Shown here piece after piece: positions 1 to 5,659 of a stretch of DNA of 15,633 nucleotides (its first letter is position 1; every line of letters begins with the position of its first letter). The notes beneath the pieces are model-generated. The model was not told the DNA's origin, ran no database searches, and saw nothing but the letters and a program-made list of their open reading frames with translations. Origin of the DNA: JAJFVC01 sp039698075 (lineage in GTDB: Bacteria > Planctomycetota > Planctomycetia > Pirellulales > Thermoguttaceae); NCBI GenBank assembly GCA_039698075.1, contig JBDKTJ010000009.1:1-15633 (forward strand), given 5' to 3'. The translations under genes and the position numbers were made by a program.

Positions 1-165
1 GCCGTCACGTTCAAGGCCGGCTGGAACGGCTTTTGGGTCGACGGCATCGCCCGGCCCAACGACATGATCGTCTATCAGGTGCCCGACATGGGCATCACCA
101 CCGCGAACAACCGGCAAAGCGTGTTCGTCAACGGCGTGACGGTCGGCTTCGAGATCAACCGATAG
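1..165 (+). CDS. 3' end of an unrecognised protein (partial)
   Basis: Frame 1 is open from the first base and ends at TAG 163-165, giving 54 C-terminal residues; the start lies outside the window. The tail is rich in Gly, Val and Asn with alternating hydrophobic residues (for example FKAGWNGFWVDG and VFVNGVTVGFEINR), which suggests beta strands in a soluble or secreted protein. I do not recognise a family and there is no catalytic motif in what is visible. The gene converges with the minus-strand unit that ends at 267. Codon use is GC-rich like its neighbours. That it is coding is likely from the composition and clean reading frame; its function is unknown. Confidence 0.6.
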   Translation, partial: AVTFKAGWNGFWVDGIARPNDMIVYQVPDMGITTANNRQSVFVNGVTVGFEINR

Positions 166-202
166 CGAAAGTCGCGCAGAAAGCCAGCGGTCGTCCAGCG
201 GG

Positions 203-234
203 ACGCGAAAAGGCGGCGGGCAAGTCCCGCCGCC
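203..234 (-). terminator. Intrinsic terminator of the FAAL-ACP-AOS unit
   Basis: Bases 212-220 (GGCGGCGGG) and 226-234 (CCCGCCGCC) form a perfect 9-bp GC stem with a 5-base loop. Read on the minus strand, the stem is followed at once by TTTT, as expected of an intrinsic terminator for the unit ending at 267. On the plus strand no T-run follows, so it would be a weaker stop for the partial gene at 1-165. Confidence 0.7.
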
Positions 235-266
235 ATGCGATCGGGAAAGGGACTCGGGCGAAAGGG

Positions 267-449
267 CTACGCTTCTTGTTTGGCGCGTTGGCGAAGTTCG
301 TCCAGCTCCGTGCCCAGCCGATGGCGCAACGGGCTCTCCGGTCGAAGTTCGTTGAGCAATCGTTCGGCCTTGGCAAACGTTTCATCGTTGCACGCCGAAC
401 TGCGAAACAAAGCACGCCACGTCCGAGAAATTTCCTGCTCAGTAAGCAA
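267..449 (-). CDS. Small hypothetical protein downstream of the FAAL-ACP-AOS gene
   Basis: A 60-residue protein begins at TTG 447-449 and stops at TAG 267-269. The TTG is chosen because GAGGTG sits five bases upstream, an in-frame TGA lies at 459-461, and no ATG or GTG is available near the start. The sequence is charged and predicted helical (TWRALFRSS, FAKAERLLNELRP, LDELRQRAKQEA), compatible with a two- or three-helix bundle. There is no membrane segment and no metal motif. It lies 20 bases after the stop of the FAAL-ACP-AOS gene and before the terminator at 203-234, so the two are almost certainly cotranscribed. I do not recognise the family. It could be an accessory protein of the large enzyme or an unrelated passenger. 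Confidence 0.6.
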   Translation of the reverse strand: MLTEQEISRTWRALFRSSACNDETFAKAERLLNELRPESPLRHRLGTELDELRQRAKQEA

Positions 450-469
450 AGCGACACCTCATGGTTGTT

Positions 470-3400
470 CTAAGCAGTCGCCGCCGCGTCGGAAACGCGG
501 CCCAACTGTTTCGGATCAATCTTCTCCAACTCCTCCACCATCGCATCGACAGTGTATCGTAGCTGTTCCTCATGGTGCTTCGAGGTGATGAAAAATCGCA
601 ACCGCGACGCGCTCTCCTCGACCGCCGGATGCACGATCGGTTGCACATTCACGCCTCGGGCCAGCAAAGCCTTTGAAAGCTTCAAGCTGGTGAACGAATT
701 GCCCAAGATGATGGGCACCACCGGCGTGTCTTTGCTCGTGCCGGTGTTCAAACCGTAACCTTGCGCGAGGGACAAAAACAACTGGGCGTTCTCACGCAGC
801 CGGGCCACGCGCTCGGGCTCGGCTTCGAGCAATCGCAACGACGCCAACGACGCCGCGACCACCGGCGGAGGCATCGCCGCCGCATAGACGAACCCCGGCG
901 CCGTGTAACGCAGATATTCGACCAACGCCTTGCAGCCCGAAATGTAGCCGCCCAGCGAGCCGAACGATTTGCTCAACGTGCCCATCCAAATGTCCACCTC
1001 GGCGCGATCGACGCCGAAATGCTCGGCGATGCCGCGGCCCGTCTCGCCCAAGACGCCCATCGAATGCGCCTCGTCGACCATCAACAGCGCCTTGTGCCGC
1101 CGCTTGACGTCGACGAACCCCGGCAGATCGGCGATGTCGCCGTCCATGCTGTACACGCCCTCGATGGCGATCAGCACGCGGCGATATTCGTGGCGATACT
1201 GGGCCAGCAGTTGATCGACGGCCCGCCAATCGTTGTGCGGGAACGGACGCCGACGCGCGCCCGACAGGATGCAGCCTTCGACGATGCTGTTGTGAGCCAG
1301 GGCGTCGTGAAGAATCAAATCGCCCGGGCCCATCAGGTGGCCGATCACCGTTTCGTTGGTCGAGTGGCCGCCGACAAAGGTGATCGTGTCCTCGGCGCCG
1401 AGGAATCGGGTGAGCTCGCGCTCGAACTCGACGTGAATTTTTTTCTGGCCCGACACCAACCGACTGGCCGACGCGCTGGTGCCGTAGCGGTCCACGGCGG
1501 CCTTGGCGGCCTCGTTGACCGTCGGATCGCCGGCCATGCCGAGATAGTTGTAGCTCGAAAAATTGATGTACTCCCGCCCGTTGATGATCGTCCGATCGGT
1601 CGTCGGGCCGTCGTGCACCGTGAAGAACGGATTGGTCATGCCGAGCCGATCGACCATGGCGAGCGACTCGCGCAGCTTCACGTACTCGGGGAATTGATCG
1701 AAGCGGTAGCAGGCCGTCGGAATCTCGCCGTCGGCCGGCTTCGGCGCGGCCGGACGCGGCTCCGTGCCAAGATATTTTTTGACCGCGGCCACCAGTTGGC
1801 GCGTGGTTTCCAGTTCGGGCAAGACCTCTTCGGGAAACCGGCCGCCGAACTTCTCTTCGAGCGACGAAACGATTTCCATCCGCTCCAAAGAGTCCATGCC
1901 CGTCTCGACAATCGGCGAGTCGAGCGTCATGCCGTTGGCCCGGTCCTTGGCCACTCGGCGGATTTCCTCGACGACCCACTGGACCAGCCGATCGTCCACC
2001 GCGTGGAGGCCTGATTTGCCGTTTTTTGAGGCGGGCCGCGGTTGGGACGGCGGCGTCAGCTCGGTCATTGGGGCGGCCGGCTCAGCGGCGGACGTCGGCA
2101 CGGGGTCGCCCTGCCGCCATTGGCCGACGACGGCCAACGTGCCGGACAAATAGCCCTCGCGGCAGGCATGGCGTTGGATCTTGCCGCTCGAAGTTTTCGG
2201 CACGGTGCCGACCCGCAGCAACACGATGGCGTCGGGAACCAACTCGAACTCGGCCGCCACGTTGCGGCGAATCGCCTCGAAAATTCCGCTGAAATCGCCC
2301 TGTTTGTGCCGCTCGACCTCTTGGACGATGATCAACTGCTCGCGGCCGTCCACCTCGATCGTGAACGCGGCGCCCGAGTCGTGATGCAGTCGCGGATGAC
2401 TGTGTTCGACGGTGTATTCGATGTCTTGTGGGTAGTAGTTTACGCCGCGGACGATGATGAGATCTTTCAGTCGCCCGGTGACGAAAAGCTCGCCCTCGCG
2501 CATAAACCCAAGGTCGCCGGTCCGCAGGAACGGTCCTTCGCCGGTGTCCTTGAGCCGGGCCCGAAAGATGCGCTCGGTCATCTCGGGATTTTTCCAATAG
2601 CCTTGCGCGACGCTCGGGCCGTGAACCCAAATCTCTCCGACCCGACCGGCCGGCACTTCGGTCAGCGTCTCGGGATCGGCGATGACGATTTTTTGATCGA
2701 GCAGATCTTGTCCGGAACCAACCAGCGCCCTGGCGTTGGGCTGATCGGGCTCGACGTCGCTGACCTCGCCATGGGTCAGTGCGGCGGCGTCGAACGAACG
2801 AATCACCGGCGGTTCAAACACATAGCCGCCCGAAACGATCAACGTCGCTTCGGCCAGTCCGAAACACGGGAAGAAGGCATCGCGACGGAAACCGCACGGC
2901 TCAAACGCCTTGGCAAACGCCTCGAGCGTGTCCGCCCGGACCGGTTCCGCCCCGTTGAACGCCACGCGCCAACTGCTCAGGTCGAGCGTTTTGCGTTGTT
3001 CGGGCGTGATCTTGCGGACGCACAAATCGTACGCGAAATTGGGACCGCCGCTGGTGGTGCCGCGAAATCGCGAGATGGCGGAGAGCCATCGATACGGTTT
3101 TTGCAGGAAACTCATCGGCGACATCAAAATGTTCGGCCGCCCGACGTACAACGGCTGCAAGATGCCGCCGATCAGGCCCATATCGTGGTAGCTGGGCAGC
3201 CAGAACACACCTCGGCCCGAGCGCGTGTGCTCGAACGAATGCGAAATGAGGGCCGAATTGTGCACCAAATTGGCATGCGACAACACGACGCCCTTCGGCG
3301 TGCCGGTCGAACCGGAGGTGTATTGCAGAAACGCCAGCGTGTTGCCGTCGATCTCGGGCATGGTCCACTGGTCCGCCCCGCCCGCGGCCACTTGGCAGGT

Positions 3401-3850
3401 CGGCAGCCAGGTCAACTGCTTCAGATGCGGCGTCTCGTCGACCAGCGGCATCACCCGCTTGAGCACCGCCTCGGTGGTCAAGGCGACTCGGGCGTCGGCG
3501 TCATCGGCGATGGCTTGAATTCGAATGAGCGAACGATTGCGACGTGGCGGATACACCGGCACGGCGACCACCCCGGCGTAGAGGCACCCGAAAAACGCCG
3601 CGATGAACTCCAACCCCGCCGGATAAAGAAGCAACGCCCGACCGCCCGCCAATCCATTTGCCTGCAGCCAAGCCGCGATGGCTTTGGCCTGCTGGTCCAA
3701 CTGGCTATAGGTTAAATCGATTTGCTGGTGCTCTCCATCGACCAGATAGGTAAAGGCGATGTCGTCCGGCTCGCAGCGCGCGCGGTGCAGCAACAACTCC
3801 ACGAGGTTGGAGGGGCCAAAAAAGATACCGGGCAAGTGATCCAGATGCAC
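470..3850 (-). CDS. Three-domain fatty acyl-AMP ligase / acyl carrier protein / alpha-oxoamine synthase
   Basis: This 1126-residue protein should activate a fatty acid, carry it and condense it with an amino acid. Residues about 15-575 are an adenylating domain: YTSGSTGTPKG at 177-187, LPSYHDMGLIGG at 218-229, GLAEATL at 331-337, RTGDLG at 443-448 and catalytic Lys557 in PKTSSGKIQR. The GRLKDLIIVRG-NYYPQDIE region is typical of fatty acyl-AMP ligases, which pass acyl-AMP to a carrier protein rather than CoA. Residues about 618-695 are a carrier domain with pantetheine Ser654 (GMDSL). Residues about 725-1112 are a PLP alpha-oxoamine synthase: DEAHSMGVLG at 926-935 and PLP Lys961 in TLSKSFGSLGG. 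A Pro/Ala-rich linker precedes the carrier. Family knowledge predicts decarboxylative condensation to an alpha-aminoketone; amino acid and product are unknown. Start is GTG 3848-3850, with GGGAG upstream and an in-frame stop at 3857-3859. Confidence 0.93.
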   Translation of the reverse strand: MHLDHLPGIFFGPSNLVELLLHRARCEPDDIAFTYLVDGEHQQIDLTYSQLDQQAKAIAAWLQANGLAGGRALLLYPAGLEFIAAFFGCLYAGVVAVPVYPPRRNRSLIRIQAIADDADARVALTTEAVLKRVMPLVDETPHLKQLTWLPTCQVAAGGADQWTMPEIDGNTLAFLQYTSGSTGTPKGVVLSHANLVHNSALISHSFEHTRSGRGVFWLPSYHDMGLIGGILQPLYVGRPNILMSPMSFLQKPYRWLSAISRFRGTTSGGPNFAYDLCVRKITPEQRKTLDLSSWRVAFNGAEPVRADTLEAFAKAFEPCGFRRDAFFPCFGLAEATLIVSGGYVFEPPVIRSFDAAALTHGEVSDVEPDQPNARALVGSGQDLLDQKIVIADPETLTEVPAGRVGEIWVHGPSVAQGYWKNPEMTERIFRARLKDTGEGPFLRTGDLGFMREGELFVTGRLKDLIIVRGVNYYPQDIEYTVEHSHPRLHHDSGAAFTIEVDGREQLIIVQEVERHKQGDFSGIFEAIRRNVAAEFELVPDAIVLLRVGTVPKTSSGKIQRHACREGYLSGTLAVVGQWRQGDPVPTSAAEPAAPMTELTPPSQPRPASKNGKSGLHAVDDRLVQWVVEEIRRVAKDRANGMTLDSPIVETGMDSLERMEIVSSLEEKFGGRFPEEVLPELETTRQLVAAVKKYLGTEPRPAAPKPADGEIPTACYRFDQFPEYVKLRESLAMVDRLGMTNPFFTVHDGPTTDRTIINGREYINFSSYNYLGMAGDPTVNEAAKAAVDRYGTSASASRLVSGQKKIHVEFERELTRFLGAEDTITFVGGHSTNETVIGHLMGPGDLILHDALAHNSIVEGCILSGARRRPFPHNDWRAVDQLLAQYRHEYRRVLIAIEGVYSMDGDIADLPGFVDVKRRHKALLMVDEAHSMGVLGETGRGIAEHFGVDRAEVDIWMGTLSKSFGSLGGYISGCKALVEYLRYTAPGFVYAAAMPPPVVAASLASLRLLEAEPERVARLRENAQLFLSLAQGYGLNTGTSKDTPVVPIILGNSFTSLKLSKALLARGVNVQPIVHPAVEESASRLRFFITSKHHEEQLRYTVDAMVEELEKIDPKQLGRVSDAAATA

Positions 3851-3906
3851 GACTATTCAATCTCCCACTGTCACCAATCACTTACATCCGTTGTGACAGG
3901 CTTCTA

Positions 3907-3935
3907 ATTTTAAGGTTTTGCAAGCAAGTACGCAA
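3907..3935 (-). promoter_or_regulatory. Candidate promoter of the FAAL-ACP-AOS gene
   Basis: On the minus strand TTGCGT (3930-3935) is followed after 17 bases by TAAAAT (3907-3912), which matches five of six -10 consensus bases. The predicted start of transcription near 3900 leaves a leader of about 50 bases before the GTG at 3850. This is a pattern match only. Confidence 0.4.
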
Positions 3936-3982
3936 TTGCACTAGCATAAAAGGTTATACGAGGCAAGCCAATAGGGTTATGC

Positions 3983-4011
3983 TTGACAAGCCACGGGGGA
4001 TGCGTTAGCTT
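3983..4011 (+). promoter_or_regulatory. Candidate promoter of the zinc-ribbon gene, embedded in an inverted repeat
   Basis: TTGACA (3983-3988, perfect -35) is followed after 17 bases by TAGCTT (4006-4011, a weak -10). The -35 lies inside the palindrome GCTTG-A-CAAGC (3981-3991). The whole promoter is framed by AGGCAAGC (3961-3968) and its exact complement GCTTGCCT (4008-4015). A repressor or activator bound here would cover both promoter elements. The gene starts at 4069 with GGAGG seven bases before its ATG. Confidence 0.5.
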
Positions 4012-4068
4012 GCCTGGGGGGAGTGGGATGGTCGTCCAGAGTGAAGGCAACCCGGCGGAGGCTCGACG

Positions 4069-4671
4069 ATGATACGTGTTACTTGTCCACACTGTGGCAG
4101 CCTGCTCAACGCAAAGGACGAGTTGATCGGCCAGACGCGAAAGTGCCCCAAATGTGCCCAACCTGTCCAAATTGCCGTCGACCTGGACATCAAAGTCTCG
4201 ACGGATCCGGGATTGCCGGTCGTCGATCTGCCCAATCGGCTGAATCGCGACCATTTGTACTTGGTTTGCGACAAGACGCATGTGATTGCGATGTGGGAAA
4301 ACAACGGCAGCGGTTGGATGATCCGCGCCGCCGGCGGTTTTTCCAGCGCCCGACGCAATCGCGACGCCTTGCCTGCCGAGGGCGATTTCAAATTGGTCGA
4401 GTTGAAACTGGCCAAAACGCCCGAGGGAAAACGGCTCACAGGCTTGACCTCCTACCAGTTGGCCACGCGCTGGGCCATGAACGCCTTGTGCCAGGGCGAC
4501 GACGTGGTGCTGGAAAAAGTCACCGGCCTGGGCAATTTGAACCGTGACCAAAAAAACTCGGTTCGGCAGTCGCTCCGCGAGCAGTTCATGCGTCCGGTGT
4601 GGGAAGACGCCGCGGAAGTGCTCGAATATCTGGCCAACGCCGACGTCCATTCGCACAGCGTGGGGTCGTAG
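4069..4671 (+). CDS. Zinc-ribbon hypothetical protein (MJ0042-like N-terminus)
   Basis: This is a 200-residue protein. The N-terminus carries two CxxC knuckles (Cys6/Cys9 in CPHCG, Cys26/Cys29 in CPKC) spaced as in the short MJ0042-type zinc ribbon often found at the start of planctomycete proteins. No membrane helix follows, so the protein is probably cytoplasmic. Residues about 60-115 look beta-rich (DHLYLVCDKTHVIAMWE, FKLVELKLAK), and about 125-190 look helical. I do not recognise this main part as a known family. Start ATG 4069 has a good GGAGG. It is divergent from the FAAL-ACP-AOS gene, from which the CAAGC/GCTTG region separates it, and the LysE-like gene follows 57 bases downstream. 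Its role is unknown; nucleic-acid or protein binding through the ribbon is only a guess. Confidence 0.75.
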   Translation: MIRVTCPHCGSLLNAKDELIGQTRKCPKCAQPVQIAVDLDIKVSTDPGLPVVDLPNRLNRDHLYLVCDKTHVIAMWENNGSGWMIRAAGGFSSARRNRDALPAEGDFKLVELKLAKTPEGKRLTGLTSYQLATRWAMNALCQGDDVVLEKVTGLGNLNRDQKNSVRQSLREQFMRPVWEDAAEVLEYLANADVHSHSVGS

Positions 4672-4728
4672 TTGGTTGGGCAATCGGCTCCGGCGTCGCC
4701 GGTTGTCGGCAGAGATTGAGATCGTCGC

Positions 4729-5175
4729 GTGATTGGTTTTTTATTCACCATTGTTGGCATCTCGCTTTCGGGCGTCATGGCTCCCGGCCCCATTACGGCG
4801 GCCACTTTGGCGGCCGGGGCTCGAAACCGTCATGCCGGCGCGTGGATCTGCGTCGGACATGTCCTGGTCGAGCTTCCGCTGGTCGTTTTCATCGCGGCCG
4901 GTCTTGGCGTCTTTCTCGAATCGAAAGGGGTTCGCGCCGGAATCGGGCTTGTCGGCGGCATCTTGTTGCTTTTGATGGGCGTGCAACTCTTGGCAAGCCT
5001 GCGCCGATCGACCGGCGATTCGGCCGCTTCGGTGGAACGTCATCGCTTTTTGGATCGGCGTCTTACTGAGCGGGGCCGTCGCGGCGAACAAGTCATTTCG
5101 TTGGTCTGCGCCGTCCTGTTGCTGGGCTTTGGAGGCAAGTTCGTCTGCGACGCCGCGGCCCAACTCGTGCGATAG
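4729..5175 (+). CDS. LysE/RhtB-family exporter, shortened and possibly decaying
   Basis: This 148-residue reading frame starts with GTG 4729. Residues 1-90 look like the N-terminal half of a LysE-type amino acid exporter: a first membrane helix, PGP at 19-21, GARNRHAG at 30-37, GHVLVELPLVV at 43-53 and a third helix at about 70-90. Residues 122-146 resemble the last helix of the family (LVCAVLLLGFGGKF). The family is usually about 200 residues, and the middle section with the conserved NP motif is missing. It is replaced by a charged stretch (SVERHRFLDRRLTERGRRGE). In frame 2 the same bases (5021-5100) read as a hydrophobic segment containing FWIGVLLSGAVAAN, which suggests a frameshift plus deletion. 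Without the middle helices it may not transport. A lineage-specific short form, or sequencing error, is also possible. Confidence 0.55.
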   Translation: MIGFLFTIVGISLSGVMAPGPITAATLAAGARNRHAGAWICVGHVLVELPLVVFIAAGLGVFLESKGVRAGIGLVGGILLLLMGVQLLASLRRSTGDSAASVERHRFLDRRLTERGRRGEQVISLVCAVLLLGFGGKFVCDAAAQLVR

Positions 5176-5301
5176 CCCGATGCTCCAGCGTCTGCCAACA
5201 ACCGAAAGACTCGCGGTGGGCGGATCCGTGCCGATATAGGTTGAAGAAGCTTGGAGTCTTCTCAGCTCGCATTTTGGGGGCCGAGGGAATTGCCATTTGT
5301 G

Positions 5302-5318
5302 CGGTTTTGAGCAAACCG
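5302..5318. repeat. Short inverted repeat, CGGTTT/AAACCG
   Basis: CGGTTT (5302-5307) pairs with AAACCG (5313-5318) around a five-base loop. It lies about 125 bases after the LysE-like stop, with no T-run, so it is at best a weak terminator. Confidence 0.35.
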
Positions 5319-5321
5319 TGA

Positions 5322-5350
5322 CGTAAGTCATTTCTTAGCAACGACTTACG
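5322..5350. repeat. Inverted repeat with 8-base arms, CGTAAGTC/GACTTACG
   Basis: CGTAAGTC (5322-5329) and GACTTACG (5343-5350) are exact complements separated by 13 bases. A second 8-13-8 repeat with the same CGTAA/TTACG outer bases is found at 11245-11273. It could be an operator or an RNA hairpin. Confidence 0.4.
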
Positions 5351-5433
5351 GCGCGAAACAGATACACCGACGCTGATCGGGGCTTGCAAAGCCGCGTTCC
5401 AGGGCCCAAACTACATAGATATCCACATGATTG

Positions 5434-5451
5434 CTTCCACCCAGGTGGAGG
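5434..5451. repeat. 18-base near-perfect palindrome
   Basis: CTTCCACC (5434-5441) and GGTGGAGG (5444-5451) pair with one G-T wobble and two central bases. The loop is too short for a full RNA stem, so a protein-binding site is as plausible as a hairpin. Confidence 0.35.
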
Positions 5452-5659
5452 CAGGCCACCGGTCGTTGTGTGGCTAGGTGGGAAACGCCGCTTTCGATCT
5501 TCCACGGTGTTCTCGGGAAGGTGCATGCCAAGTGTGCGGCGAATTTCCCGTCGTGTGGGTCGCAGGACTTCTTGGAGAGTGTCTGAGACGCAAACCGTCG
5601 TGTTCTTCTGAAAGAATGTCCTGTGTAATGATTGGCATGGCCCTGGGTCGCTGAAGTCT

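Larger units (their letters stand above)
5176..5659. other. 484-base intergenic region with three inverted repeats
   Basis: No convincing gene is seen on either strand; the open frames here have no recognisable motif and atypical composition. It is less GC-rich than the flanking genes. It holds three inverted repeats, listed separately (5302-5318, 5322-5350, 5434-5451). No clear sigma-70 promoter for the permease at 5660 was found, and I could not recognise a riboswitch. Confidence 0.5.

Noticed and set aside
761..3715. Long plus-strand frames (761-2014 and 2042-3715) opposite the FAAL-ACP-AOS gene
   Set aside because: They are mirror frames of an identified enzyme, with no motif and Arg/Gln/His-rich composition.
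5176..5659. c-di-AMP (ydaO) riboswitch upstream of the KimA-like gene
   Set aside because: I could not find the conserved ydaO sequence blocks by eye; only generic inverted repeats are seen, so it is left as a test, not a feature.
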